DNA of 64,000 bases from Zygnema cylindricum (Eukaryota; Streptophyta; Zygnematophyceae; Zygnematales; Zygnemataceae), in NCBI GenBank assembly GCA_037447655.1, contig JBBHKE010002075.1, forward strand, positions 422,337 through 486,336. The letters are read 5' to 3'. The notes under the pieces are model-generated. The model saw only the letters and a program-made list of their open reading frames with translations, made no database searches and had not been told where the DNA came from. Shown one piece after another: positions 10,539 to 22,774 of this stretch (position 1 is the first letter of the stretch; each line of letters opens with the position of its first letter). Made by a program: the position numbers and the translations under genes.

Positions 10539-12407
10539 TCAACTATTACAAACAAAATAAACAAAACACTCCCTCCCCTTTTTCCTTTTTCTTTTCTTTT
10601 TCCTTTTATATAACTTATGAAATATGCTCTCGTATTTAAAACAATGCATTAGATGAAATGAAATAATAATTGCATCACACATTTCATTTAGCATCCCACT
10701 TATCATAAATCCGAGCGAAGATTTTATCCACCTCATTTCTTTTCCATCCACACTAAATCCACTTTCCCTCTTGCAATTCAAACAACCAGCCCCATCTCCA
10801 ATCTGCAACACACATCTTGAGGCTAACCCTTTTACAGGCACACCTTCATAAATGTCATCACTCCCTTTAGTGATGTCAAACCTATTACCCCCAAAACATG
10901 AACTTTCCTCACTCTCTCCCATGGATTTCTTTCCTCTCTCACTTTCTAAATTTATTCCCAATAAATATTTATCCTCCCCTAAACCTTTCATTAAATATTC
11001 CTCTTCTTCCTTTAAAACTCCTAGTTTCACTTCTCCCCTTTCCTCGGAATCCGTTGAAGTCTCCTTTTCCGACTAGTTTCCTTTTTCCAAAATATCTATA
11101 AAATTCTCCTCATTATTTTTATTTTTCCCTTTTTCAATAATTGATCCTAGATCCGACTTACTCATTTCTAAGTCATACACTTTACACTCCTCGACATACT
11201 CAAGTACCTCCTCTCTCTTTACTTCCCTTATACCTCCAAAAGCACACTGTTGCCTTCGTGGAATTTCTGTGTACTTTTCTCTCTTCTCTATTCTACCGAT
11301 GTGAAGAAGCTCCAAGATTTCTTCATCCTCTTTCTCCTCTTCCCCTTCTTCCTCCTCATTCACACTCCAACTTCTAAGTTCTTCCAAACGAGGACACTCT
11401 TCCATATAGTGACCCGGTTTCCTACAAGCGAAGCAAATCCCCTTTTTCAAAGTTCCCCTTTCTTTTCCTCTCCCTCTCCTTCCACCGAAGTTTCGATAAG
11501 GTTTACCTTTGTCCTTATTCCTTTCATCACGCTTCCGCTGGTCACCGCCGTTCCTCACATCACGCTTCCGCTAGTCACCACCAGCTGTAAATGTAGTCAC
11601 CCTCTCACTTCCCCTACGAAGCTCGAAGGTGCTTTCCCTCACAAGTATTATCCCCATGGTGATGCTCCAAGTCCACGAGGAGCCATCCATTCCCTGCATA
11701 CGGTAAATGATGTCTTCGTACTCATCTGGGAGTTTCATGATTAGTGTATTAATCTTTCTCTTCTCAGATTCTACGTATCCCGCACTAGCAAGCTCAACAT
11801 ATAACGCAACAATATCATTGCAAAACTCTGTCATGCTACCGCCTTTATAAACATAGGCCTCTATCTCTTGTCTTACTAACTGCTGCCTCTGTATAGTCTC
11901 ACTCTTATAAATCTGAATTAGTGTGTCCCAAATTTCCGTAGACTTGGTTAGATTTAAAAGAGTGATAGCTATAGACTTAGACACATATCTAAGTATGAGA
12001 TGTTTTGCTATAGTGTTTTTATATTCCCAAATTTTTCTATCATTTTCTTCAGTTTTTGGTTCAGTTATAACCCCCACAAGTGGAACCGTAGCCGAGAGCC
12101 TAGCTCCCCTCACCATAGGTGTCCCTTTATCCTTCTCCCCTATTTCCCCTTCCACGGTAATGATTTTCCCTTCACCTTCCGTTGCATCTGAACTCCGGGT
12201 GGTTTTCTGGGCAGCCCTAGATGATTCTCCATAGTGAGCTCCACCAAAGCCGGGTGGCGGACACCTCACTTGTCCCGAAACAATTCCCCACAAGTGCTTC
12301 TCGAAAAGCAATCCCTCCATCGTGAACTCCCAATAAGTGAAGTCTGTTCCATCGAACATAGGCACCCTAGATGGTGGGCCGATAACCTGAAATTCTATAG
12401 GCTCCAT
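10539..12407 (-). pseudogene. C1 Gag fused to shrunken RT/RNase H tail
   Basis: One frame of about 623 codons runs from the ATG at 12407 to a stop at 10539. It has only two internal stops, both TAG where the sister copies have Trp (11571-11573 and 11073-11075). In order: Gag N-terminus (MGPPSRVP-like, YWEF), Gag core, a basic RG-rich stretch, the zinc knuckle CFACRKPGHYMEEC, an acidic segment and the EIPRRQQCAFGG motif that normally precedes protease. There the autonomous order is cut. It jumps to a short RT remnant (KGLGEDKYLLGINLE) and an RNase H remnant (VLQIGDGAGCLNCKRESG) lacking the EAEYM catalytic segment. A Gag-like particle role is inferred. Confidence 0.8.
12373..12387 (-). promoter_or_regulatory. 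C1 primer-binding site
   Basis: On the minus strand the bases GGTTATCGGCCCACC follow the 5' LTR directly. This is one mismatch from the consensus complementary to the initiator tRNA-Met anticodon arm. Confidence 0.75.
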
Positions 12408-13696
12408 TGCCACACAGAATTCGCAGGTCCAAAGGAAGCTTATCTAGATAGTGCCGACTCCAACTTGATATAAACCCAAATGATTGACCCCTTGACAATC
12501 AAAACCCCAATATAGCTTCACCCTTGTGAATTAACACTTTCTGTGTGCTCAGTTCCACCACAGAATGCAAAGTTAGAATATGAGATTTGGACACATTCTC
12601 CCACTTTGACTTTCCCTAAGAAATGCAGCCACCCAGGCAGGCAAAGACTCTGACCGACTACACCCCTGTGTAGCCTGGACTCCCCTGAGTCTGCAGCAAC
12701 AATAATCACTGAATTTGGTCAACTGAATTGATAGTTATGGCTGGCCAAAGTTTGCCATTTATACAAGGTGCTCTCTGGGAGAGTCAGCTACCTACCCGAA
12801 ATATTCTAAGTCCTAAACCCCTCTCTAAACCCTCTAGTACTGAGGTATGGACCAATCACATTACTGTATAGTACATAAAGGTACAAATGCCGGTGTACCT
12901 TTTGTACGAACATCGTACGACATGGCTAATAAGTCAACAAATGTCCTATCCGGATTCGCTCTTGAATTCTCCGGAATTCCTGCCTCCAAATCTTATCTCT
13001 CCACGTGGCGCCAGGTCATGCCGCGTCAGAAAACGGTACCGTACAGGAAAGTACAAGTGCCGGAGTACTTTCTGTACGTACATTGTACAATGTCGCCATA
13101 GTGCGACATTTGTCACACCCGGATTTGTTTTCTGCCGTTCCGGAAATTCCGTAATCCCGTACGATGTTGCCATGTGTCATCCGGAGTGGCGGCGTCTGCA
13201 AACTGCCAAATTTTCTTTTCCGCGATGTCGGCGCTTACCACGGCCGTCCGATTTACATCGTAACTAAAACGGACCGTCGAAATAAATGTCCGTACTATTT
13301 ATTTCGTCCGGTGCTAAAAGTACAACTGTTTCTATGCCCTGAATACCGTAATCCAGTTAAATGGAATTCCCTACCTGTAATTATATAAATATCTATCAAA
13401 CCCTATATGTACTAGCACTAGTCCTAGACTAAATGGACAAAGCTAACGACTACGGGACGGTTCACCGACGGTAGGTACCAGGATCAATTCCTGGGTCGGT
13501 CAAATACCATTTTGGTAAACATACCTATATTATCTATTCCTGTCTCTCTGGAGAGCTTAGGCAGCCATGGCTCTAGCTCCCTCTCCAGCCTTCAGTGACT
13601 ACGACAAGTGTGGGGGCTTGGAGAAGGGAGTCAGGGGCAGACTGCCTCTACTCTTTTCTATCTAATAAAGACCTAGAAAATACCCAAATATCAACA
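12388..13696 (-). repeat. C1 5' LTR
   Basis: Partner of 9202-10510 and of equal length (1309 bp). A TATAAATGG box sits at 12755-12763 (minus strand), about 370 bases before the LTR end, so most of the leader hairpin array would be transcribed. The gag ATG (12405-12407) lies 20 bases inside its downstream end, in the loop of a GAATTCTGTG / CATAGAATTTC hairpin. Confidence 0.88.
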
Positions 13697-14691
13697 AGTT
13701 TGAAAGATATATAAACATTAACGTGACAGCTAATTAATACGGGGACGGAACGGATACCGCGCATTTGTTTCGCTATCGAAACACATACCGCGCACTAATT
13801 TTCGACGGCTAAAATTGAATGCCAGTTTAAATCGGACGGCCGGAATAAATGCCGAGATCGCGGAACAGGTTTTTGGCGTTTGCGGACGTCACCACTCTGA
13901 ATGACACGTGGCAAAATTGTACACGTTGCGGAATCTCCGAAAAGGAACATAACAAATCCGGATGTGACAAATGTCACATTATAACATCATCGTACAATGT
14001 CCGTACAGAAAGTACTCCGGCACCTGTACTTTCTGTACGGTACCGATTTTCTGACGTGGCATGACCTGGCGCCACATGGAGGGATAAGATTTGGAAGCAG
14101 GAATTATGGGGATTATAAGAGCGAATCCGGATAGGAAATGTGTAAAGATTTTAGCCATGTCGTACGATGGCCGTACAAAAGGTACACCGCCATCTATACC
14201 TTTATATACTATACAGTAATTTGATTGGTCCGTACCTGAGAACTAGAGGGTTTAGAAAGGGGTTTAGGACTTAGAATATTTCAGGTAGGTAGTTGCCTCT
14301 CCCAAAGAGCACCTTGTATAAATGGCAAACTTTGGCCAGCCATAACTATCAATTCAGCTGACCAATATCAATGATTATTGTTGCTGCAGACTCAGGGGGA
14401 GTCGAGGCTACATAGGGGTGTAGTCGGTCGGAGTGTTTGCTTGCCAGGGTGGCTGCATTTCTAATGGAAAGTCAAAGTGGGTGAATGTGTCCAAATCTCA
14501 TATTCTAACTTTGCATTCTGTGGTGAAACTAGCACAAAGAAAGTCTTATTTCACAAGGGTGAAGCTGTAATGGGGTTCTGATTGTCAAAGGGTCAATCAT
14601 TTGGGTTTATAGAAACTTGGAGTCGGCACTATCTATATTAGCTTCTTTTGATCTGCGAATTCTGTGTGGCAATGGAGCCCATAGAATTTCA
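13697..14691 (+). repeat. C2 5' LTR, second part
   Basis: It continues the C2 LTR after the C1 insertion (AGTTTGAAAGATATATAAAC, as at 17140). After about 40 bases it departs from the 3' LTR and carries two copies of the U3 palindrome type (near 13990-14045 and 14155-14215). It then resumes C-type leader sequence and ends ATTTCA with the gag ATG at 14672. Confidence 0.8.
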
Positions 14692-16635
14692 AGTTATGGG
14701 CCCACCATCTAGGGTGCCTATGTTCGATGGAACATACTTTACTTATTGGGAGTTCACGATGGAGGGATTGCTTTTCGAGAAACACTTATTGGGAATTGTT
14801 TCGGGACAAGTGAGATGTCTGCCACCCGGCCTTGAAGGAGCTTACTATGGAGAATCATCTGAGGCTGCCCAGAATATCAACCGGAGTTCAGATGCAACGG
14901 AAGGTGAAGGGAAAAACCTTGCCGTGGAAGGGGAAAAAAGGGAGAAGGGAAAAGGAACACCGATGGTGAGGGGAGATAGGCTCTCGGCTATGGTTCCACA
15001 TGTGGGGGTTATAACTGAACCAAAAACTGAAGAAAATGACAGGAAAATTTGGGAAATATAAAAACACTATAGCAAAACATCTCATACTTAGATATGTGTC
15101 TAAGTCCATAGCTATCAATCTTTTAAGTCTAATCAAGTCTTCGGAAATTTGGGAAACACTAATTCAGATTTATAAGAGTGAGAATATACAGAGGCAGCAG
15201 TTAGTAAAACAAGAAATAGAGGCCTATGTTTATAAAGGCAGTAGCATGATAGAGTTTTGCAATGATATTGCTGCGTTATATGTTGAGCTTGCTAGTGCGG
15301 GATATGTAGAATCTGAGGAGAGAAAGATTAACACAGTAATCATGAAACTCCCAGATGAGTACGAAAACATCATTAACCGTATGCAAGTAAGGGATGGCTC
15401 CGCATGGACTTGGAGCATTACCATGGGTATAATTCTTGTGAGGGAAAGTACTTTGGAGCTTCGTAGGGGAAGTGACAGGGTGAATGCACTAATATCTGGT
15501 GGTGATTGGCGGAAGCATGATGAGAGGAAAGGCGGTGACGAGCGGAAGCGTGATGAGAGGAAAAATGACAAAGGTAAACCTTATCGGAACTTCGGTGGAA
15601 TGAGAGGGAGAGGAAAAAAAAGGGGAGCTTTGAAAAAGGGGGTTTTCTTCTTTTGTAGGGAATCGGGTCATTATATGGAGGAATGCCCTTGTTTGGAAGA
15701 ACTTAGAAGTTGGAATGTGGATGAGGAGGAAGAAGGGGAAGAGGAGAAAGAGAATGAAGATATTTTGGAGCTTCTTCACATCGGTAGAATGGAGAAGAGA
15801 GAAAAGTACACAAAAATTCCACGAAAACAACAGTGTGCTTTTGGAGGTATATGGGAAGTAAAGGGAAGGGAGGTACTTCAGGGAGTTAGACATGATGTGG
15901 ATGTCAAAGAGTGTAGAAAGTATGACTTAGAAATGAGAAAGTCAGATCTAGAATCTATAGTTGAAAAAGGGAAAAATAAAAATAATGAGGATAATTTTAG
16001 AGATATTTTGGAAACAGAAAATTGGTCGGAAAAGGAGACCTCAACGGAATCCGAGGAAAGGGGAGAAGCAAATCTAGAGGGGTTTTTAAAGGATAGGGGA
16101 GAAGAGGAATATTTAATGAAAGGTTTAGGGGAGGAAAAATATTTATTGGGAATAAATTTAGAAAGTGATAGTGGAAAGAATTCCACAAGAGAGAGTGAGG
16201 AAAGTTAAAAAAAGAGGGTGAGTATTATCGATAAAATTAAGATTACGGAAGACTTAGATCCTATGAGGAAGTTAGTGGAAACACTTGGTTTTTGGGAAAA
16301 TTTGGGGGAGGGTGGATTTGACTTCACTACTTGGTGTGATGTCGCTTATAAAGATGTGCCTGTAAAAAGGTTAGCATATGGGTAGCATATGGGTATGTGT
16401 TGCAGATTGGGGATACGACTGGCTGATTGAATTGCAAGCGGGAATTTGGATTTTGATCGGATGAAAAAGGGATGAGGTGGATAAAATCCTTGCTCCAAAA
16501 GCCCGGATTTAAAAAAATGGCATGCAAAATAAAATGTGTGATGTAATTATTATTTCATTTCATCTAATACACTTCTTTAAATACGAGGGTATTCACTTAA
16601 AGTTTTATGAGGAGAAAAGAAAAAAAAAAAGTTTT
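14672..16635 (+). pseudogene. C2 Gag fused to RT/RNase H tail
   Basis: It has the same architecture as C1: MEPIEFQVMG start, zinc knuckle CRESGHYMEEC near 15655 (first half CX2C changed to a poorer form), acidic stretch, EIPRKQQCAFGG-like motif, short RT remnant (MKGLGEEKYLLGINLE near 16118) and RNase H remnant (TTWCDVAYKDVPVK). A one-base insertion near 15056 shifts the frame, and a stop occurs at 16206-16208. Protease, integrase and the RT core are absent, with the same junctions as C1 and C3. The deletion is therefore a family trait. Confidence 0.8.
14692..14706 (+). promoter_or_regulatory. C2 primer-binding site
   Basis: AGTTATGGGCCCACC directly follows the LTR. It has one mismatch from the consensus half-tRNA-iMet site and is read through as part of the gag frame (VMGPPS). 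Confidence 0.75.
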
Positions 16636-16676
16636 AGTGGGAGTTGAAAAGAAAGTAGACTAGAATATAATTGGAG

Positions 16677-17934
16677 TGTTGAAATTGATGTATTTTCTAG
16701 GTCTGTATTGGAAAAATAAATAGAGTAATTAAAGCAAAGGCAACCCGCTTCTCGCTCAAACTCTCCAGTCCCCCATACTTGTTGCAGTCACTGAAGACCG
16801 GAGAGAGAGCTAGAGCCATGGCTGTCTATGATGTCCAATGAGACAAAGAATAGGCTAATACTTAGTTTGTATCAAAAGTGGAATGCCAGAACCAGGATTT
16901 GATCCTGGTACCTTCCAGCAGTTGAAGTAGTTAGTAGCCGTTAGTTTTACCCTATAGAATAATCAACGTTAAGGTATATTGGGTACAATAGGTATTTAAA
17001 AGTGTTCAAGTAGAGAATCCCCAGACAAACTGACAAATAAGTTAAAGCTGCTCTGGGTCGATTTTGAACCTAGGTCTATGGAGATTTTTGTAGTGATACG
17101 CCTTATCCACTAAGGCGTTATCGAAACGATACACGTGACAGGTTTCAAAGATATATAAACATTAACGTGACAGCTAATTAACACCAGACTAACGAAGAGG
17201 AACAATTACTGCATCTACGCGAATCTAAACCGTGTAAAATATGTTTTGATCCGACGGGCGGCATTGTAGCCGCCACGCGAAGTGAGCTTTTGGCGGCATT
17301 CGGAGATAGCGTCACGCGGTGCCACATGGCGTCACATTATTTGATACCGGAGAAGATGAGAGGAGGAACCATGGCTCCCGATTTGACAAGTGTCACCTAT
17401 AAACCATGTCGTATAATGGGCGCACAAATAGTACATCTCCTATTGTACCTTCTTGTGCTATATAGTGTTCCTATTGGACTAGGGTTTAGTAGTAGGTAGT
17501 GGTGAGTAGGCAGACCAAGACTTAGTGATATTTAGGTACCTCTCTCTAAGAGAGCTTGTAACTATAAATGTCATATTTGACCAGCCATAACTTAATGCTT
17601 AGGGGAGCAAATTTAGTGGTTCTTTTTGCTGCAGACTCAAGGGAGTCCAAGCTACACGAGGTGTAGTCGGTCAAAGTTTTGCTTGCGAGTGTTGCTGCAT
17701 TTCTAAGGGAAAGTCAAAGTGGCTGAATGTGTCCAAAACTCATATTCTAACTTTGCATTCTTAGGTGGAACTGAGCACACACAAAGTTTTATTTCACAAG
17801 GGTGAAGCTATAATGGGTTTCTGATTGTCAACGGGTCAGTCATTTGGGTTTATATCATCTTGGAGTCGACACTATCTAGATTAGCTTCTTTTAGATCTGC
17901 GATTTCTGTGGGCAATGGAGCACACAGAGTTTCA
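16677..17934 (+). repeat. C2 3' LTR (mosaic)
   Basis: The first ~500 bases match the C2 5' LTR, including a perfect T-arm-like palindrome at 16891-16909. The middle (about 17185-17500) instead resembles the B1 LTR, with the shared order GTGCCAC, CCGGAGAA, ATGGCTCCC, TTGACAAGTGTCA and GTACCTTCTT. The end returns to C-type leader sequence with GCACACAGAGTTTCA. It is followed by the AAAAC duplication. Confidence 0.8.
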
Positions 17935-19605
17935 AAAACAAGCAAATGATCAACATAAATTGCAATAAAAATAACATCTTCCTCATCTTCAAAAACATAT
18001 ATTGAGTGACCTGAGTTGATCGGAATATATCTTAGACCGATAAGAAACTCTAATTCCATTGTCGAGGCGCCTGTTTCAAACCATAAAGAGATTTAATCAG
18101 CCGGCATACCTTACTCTACTCTCCTTGATCCACAAATCCTTCGGGTTATCACAAAAAGAGCTAATCTTCTAATTCTCCTTGCAAAAAGGCTATTTTGATG
18201 TCCATCTGATGCACCTCTATGTCTTTCATTGCTGCCCAACTGATAAGTATGCGGACGGAGGGAAATCTGACAACCGGGGTAAAGGTTTCCTCATAGTCAA
18301 TTCCCTCTTTCTGTGTAAATTCTTTTTCCACTAACTTGGCCTTGTAGCGCTGAATGGTATTATCTGGGTTCGGTTTTAATTTGAACACCCACTTATAACC
18401 GATTGGTTTTGGGTTAGGTGGAAAATCCACGAGCTCCCAAGTATCGACTAACATAATTGAGGCCTTCTCCTCATTGATAGCTATCTTCCACCAATTCTTT
18501 TTTGGACAATTCATCGCCTTTCGATAAGTCTGATGTTCATCCGGATGAGATAGTTTTGTTACCTTGTTATTAACCTATTTTTCTTGCAACCTATTGCTAC
18601 TTTTCCTTCCTCCCTCAAAATCAGTGGCTGAAATAGATGGTTCCCATGGATTTTTTTGAACACTGTCCCTTGATTACGAATCAATTTCCACCACGTTTTC
18701 CGCTTTGGGTAGAGTTGTCACTGGAGTTTCCGCGGCCGAGTCCTTCTCGGTCTGATTTGTACCTGCAAGAATGTCACCTTCTCTGAAACTTGGATAGTTA
18801 GGAAGTTGATAGTCATCGGAATTTTCTTACTCAAATTTGATTTTTAGTGACTTTCTATACTTGACGGGATCCAGAGACTTTCGTTCATCTATAACTGCTA
18901 TATGCTTTACTAAGATTATATCTTTCCTTTTTAGATCATAAACTCTGTATCCTTTTACATCCTCATCATATCCTAATAAGTACCCCGGTTTTCCTTTAGA
19001 ATCTAGCTTCCAATCAGACCGATCTATATCTCGACTGAACACTTGACTGTCGAAAACCTTTAAGTGAGATATGTTTGGTTTCCGGCCAGTCCATCTCTCA
19101 TAAGGTGTTTTGCCTTTTACTGCTGAAGTAAGAAATCTATTTTTGAGGTAATTAGCACTGTTCATTCCTTCGGCCCAAACCTTTTTCCTATGTTCTTATC
19201 CGACAACATACTTCTAGCACAATCCCTTAGTCCTATTTAATCTTTTAGCTACCCCATTTTGTTCTGGGTTTTATAATACTGTCTTTTGGTGTTGAACTCT
19301 ATCTTCCATCAGAAAATCCTCAAATTGGTAAGAGGTATACTCTCCACCATTGTCAATCCTTACTCTCTTGATTGGGGTTTCATGGAGTTTTTCACTCTAT
19401 GTTTTTTATTGTCTAAAACATTTTTGAGCCTTTGACTTATTTTTCAAAAAATACACCTTGAAATACCGAGACCAATCATCTGCGATAGTCATCATAAATC
19501 TCTTCCCCCCGCGTGAGGGCACTTTGGCCGATCCTAAAATATCTGTGTGTACTAAATCTAGAATCTTTACTCCTTTATAGGTGGCAGTTTTTGGGAAGGG
19601 AAATC
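17935..19605 (-). pseudogene. A2 integrase to RT N-terminal part
   Basis: Reading leftwards from 19605 there is the integrase core (LVHTDI, DDWSRY), the integrase C-terminal GYDEDVKGYRVYD region, then RT from KNWWKIAINEEKASIM through KGFTQ-like and MDIKIAFLQGE motifs to the active site. The active site is changed from YVDD to YVDH near 17945-17956. Frames are broken by several stops. C3 interrupts it at 19605, and integrase N-terminus, protease, Gag and 5' LTR are missing beyond that point. Confidence 0.85.
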
Positions 19606-20788
19606 TGTTGAAATTTAAGTATTTTCTAGGTCTAGAGATTGTAAAATAAAAGGCAAAGAGGAGACACTGACAGCCTGCCTCTAACTCTTCACCCAAGTCC
19701 CCACACTTGTCGCAGTCACTGAAGACTGCAGGAGGAGTTAGATCTATGGCTGCCTAGGCTGTCCAAAGAAGACAAGGAGCATTTCTTGATAGAGTTAACT
19801 AAAAGATTTAGACGAACCCAGGATTTGATCCGGGTACCTGCCGTACGTCAATCTATACGTTAGCTTTATCCATTAAGTCTAGTACTAGTGTTACATACTA
19901 TAGGGTTTAATAATTATATAAAGACGCACACGTGTGCTAATTCATTCAACTGGAACTTTATTTGGGATGCATAGATTCAGTTATGTAGAGTACGGTGTAC
20001 GGTAGGGTGAAGAAAAAGATACCGCGCATTTTGTTTTGATAGCGAAACACATACCGCGCAAGTATTTATGACGACTACGATTGAAATCTAGTTTCGATCG
20101 GACGGCCGCGAAGGATGCCGAGATCGCGGAAGAGAATCTCGGCGGTTTGCGGTCATCGCCACATAAGATGACACGTGGCACAATGATATTGGATGGCGGC
20201 AATTTCGAAGATTACGAGAACAAATCCGGATATGACATGTGTCGATATTTAGGCCATGTCGTACGATGGCCGTACAAAAAGTACACCGGCACTTGTACTT
20301 TTCTGTACGACATAGTAGTTTGATTGGTGCCGTACGTCAGTAGATAGAGTTTAAGAGAGAGATAGGACTTAGAAAATTTAGTAGGTTGCAGCCTCTCTCC
20401 GAGAGAGCACCTGTACAAAATGTCATTTTTGACCATTCATAACTATTAATTTACTTGACCATTTTCAGTGATTCTTTTTGCTGTGCACTCAAGGGAGTCA
20501 AGGCTATATAAGGGTGTAGTCGGTCAGGGTTTTCGCTTGCCTGGGTGGTTGCATTTCTAAGGGAAAGTCAAAGTGGGTGAATGTGTCCAAAACTCATATT
20601 CTAACTTTGCATTATGTGGTGGAACTGAGCACACAGAAAGTCTTATTTCACAATGGTGAAGCTATAATGGGTTTCTGATTTTCAATGGGTCAGTCATTTG
20701 GGTTTATATCAACTTGGAGTTGGCACTATATAGATTAGCTTCTTTTGGATTTGCGATTTTTGTGGGCAATGGAGCACAATGAGTTTCA
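19606..20788 (+). repeat. C3 5' LTR
   Basis: It contains the U3 hairpin with the CACTTGTCGCAGTCACTGA loop, the antisense tRNA-like T-arm near 19826-19845 and the TACCGCGCA pair. It also has the U3 palindrome near 20270-20310 with an adjacent ATTGG box, the leader hairpins and the gag ATG at 20769. Confidence 0.85.
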
Positions 20789-22745
20789 GGTTATGGGCCC
20801 ACCATATAGGGTGCATATGTTCGATGGAACATACCTCACTTATTGGGAGTTTACAATGGAGGGATTACTTTTCGAGTAGCACTTATAGGGAATTGTTTCA
20901 GGACAAGTGAGATGTCCGCCACCTGGCTTCAGAGGAGCTTACTATGGAGAATCATCTGAGGCTGCCCAGAATATCAACCGAAGTTCACATGCAACGGAAG
21001 GTGAAGGGAAAAACCTTGACGTGGATGGGGAAATAGGGGAGAAGGAAAAAGGGATACCTATGGTGAGGGGAGCTATGCTCTCAGCTATGGTACCACTTGT
21101 AGGGATTAAAACTGAAGAAAATGACAGAAAAATATTGGAATACAAAAACACTATAGCAAAGCATCTCATATTTAGAAACGTGTCTAAGTCCATAGCTATC
21201 ACTCTTATAAACTTACTGAAGTCTTCAGAGATATGGGAAGCACTAAGTCAAATTTATAATAGTGAGACTATTCAGAGGCAGCAATTAGTAAAACAAGAAA
21301 TAGATGCCTATGTTTATAAAGGCGGTAGCATGATATAGTTTTGCAATGATATTGCTGCGCTATATGTTGAGCTTGCTAGTGCGGGATATATAGAATCTGA
21401 GGAGAGGAAGATTAATACACTACTCATGAAACTCCCAGATGAGTACGAAAAATTCATTTGTCGTATGCAGGCAATGGATGACTCTTCATGGACTTGGGGC
21501 TTTACCATAAGGATAATTCTTGTGAGGGAAAGCTTTTTGGAGCTTCGTAGGGGTAGTGACAGAGTGAATGCATTTAGAGGTGGTGGTGATTGGCGGAAGC
21601 GTGATGAGAGAAATCGTGGTGACGAGCGAAAGCTTGATAAGAGGAAGAAAAACAAAGGTTAATCATTATCGGAACTTTGGTGGAAAGAGAGGGAGAGGAA
21701 AAGAAAGGGGAGGTTTGAAAAAAAGGGTTTGCTTCTTTTGTATGGAACTGGGTCATTATATGGAGGAATGCCCTTGTTTAGAATAACTTAGACGTTGGAA
21801 TGTGGATGAGGAGGAAAAAGGGCAAGAGGAGAAAGAGGATGACGATTTTTTGGAGCTTCGCCGCATCTGTAGAATGGAGAAGAGAGAAAAGCATACAGAA
21901 ATTCCACGAAAGCAATAGTGTGCTTTTCGAGGTATAAGAGAAGTAAAGGGAAGGGAGGTACTCGAGGGTGTTAGACATGACGAGGATGTCAAGGAGTATA
22001 GAAAGTATGACTTAGAAGTGAGAAAGTCAGATCTAAGATCCATAATCGGAAAGGAGAAAATAAAAATAATGAGGATAATTTTATAGATATTTTGGAAACC
22101 GAAAACTGGTCGAAAAAAGAGACTTCAACAGATTCTAGGGAAAAGGGAGAAGTAAATCAAGAGGGGGCTTCAAAGGATAAGGGAGAAGAGAAATATTCGT
22201 TTATACGTTTAAGGGAGTAGAAATATTTTTTGGGAGTAAAAATAGAAAGTGATAGTGGAAAAAATTTCATGGGAGAGAGTGAGGTAAATTCAAAAAATGA
22301 GATAATTATCATGGATAAAAATATGAGTTCGGAAGATGTAGATTTTATGAGGAACTTAGTGAGGACTAGTGATTTTTGGGAATATTTGACGGGGGGTGGA
22401 TTTGACATCACTACTTGGTGTGATGTCGCTTGTGAAGATGTGCCTGTAAAAGGGTTATCATCCGGGTATATGTTGCAGATTGGGGATGGGGCTGACTGTT
22501 GGAAATGCAAAAGGGAAAGTGGATTTTGGCTGGATGAAAAAGGGAGGAGGTGGATAAAATCTTTGCTCGGGTTTATGAAAAGTGGCATGCAAAATAAAAT
22601 GTATGATCGACAAGATGAAATTATTTTTGGTGATCTAATACACTTTCTTAAATATAAAGGTATTCGCTTGAAGCTTCATGAAGGAAAAAGGAAAAAGGAA
22701 AGGAATATATATATATATGTATTTGTTATTTTTGATGGGAGTTGA
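20769..22745 (+). pseudogene. C3 Gag fused to RT/RNase H tail
   Basis: It starts in the LTR (MEHNEFQVMG). Stops include TAG near 20876 and a Glu codon changed to TAG near 21336; the zinc knuckle CFFCMELGHYMEEC is near 21732-21775. The best-preserved part is the tail at 22230-22745. There an acidic segment, an aligned RT remnant and the RNase H remnant (FDITTWCDVACEDVPVKG, VLQIGDGADCW-like, WIKSLLGFMKSGMQNK) form an open frame of 171 codons ending in TGA. The RNase H Glu-containing EAEYM segment is absent, as in C1. Confidence 0.78.
20789..20803 (+). promoter_or_regulatory. C3 primer-binding site
   Basis: GGTTATGGGCCCACC, the exact consensus, directly follows the LTR terminal CA. Confidence 0.8.
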
Positions 22746-22774
22746 AAGTTAAGTAGACTAGAAAATAAGGGGAG

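Larger units (their letters stand above)
9202..13696 (-). mobile_element. C1: gag-only (TR-GAG-like) element with paired LTRs
   Basis: Two 1309-bp LTRs (12388-13696 is 5', 9202-10510 is 3') bound a 1.9-kb internal region on the minus strand. I count about 20 single-base differences between the LTRs, so the insertion is fairly recent. The internal region has a primer site, one long Gag-derived frame and a polypurine tract, but no protease, integrase or RT core. It lies within the 5' LTR of C2. No clean target duplication is visible (left flank TACAC, right flank AGTTT), so a few target bases were lost or it arose by recombination. Confidence 0.88.
8743..17934 (+). mobile_element. C2: gag-only (TR-GAG-like) element in A2 RT
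   Basis: C2 begins TGTTGAAATTGATG at 8743 and ends TTTCA at 17934. Identical AAAAC duplications flank it (8738-8742 and 17935-17939), and removing it restores the A2 RT sequence. It comprises a 5' LTR (8743-9201 plus 13697-14691, split by C1), an internal gag-RNase H remnant (14672-16635) and a 3' LTR (16677-17934). The two LTRs are unequal in length and partly unrelated in the middle, so one has been altered since integration. Confidence 0.85.

Noticed and set aside
11141-11744. Plus-strand frames of 78-164 codons opposite C1 Gag
   Set aside because: They are antisense shadows of the acidic and basic Gag stretches; the minus frame carries the zinc knuckle and family motifs.
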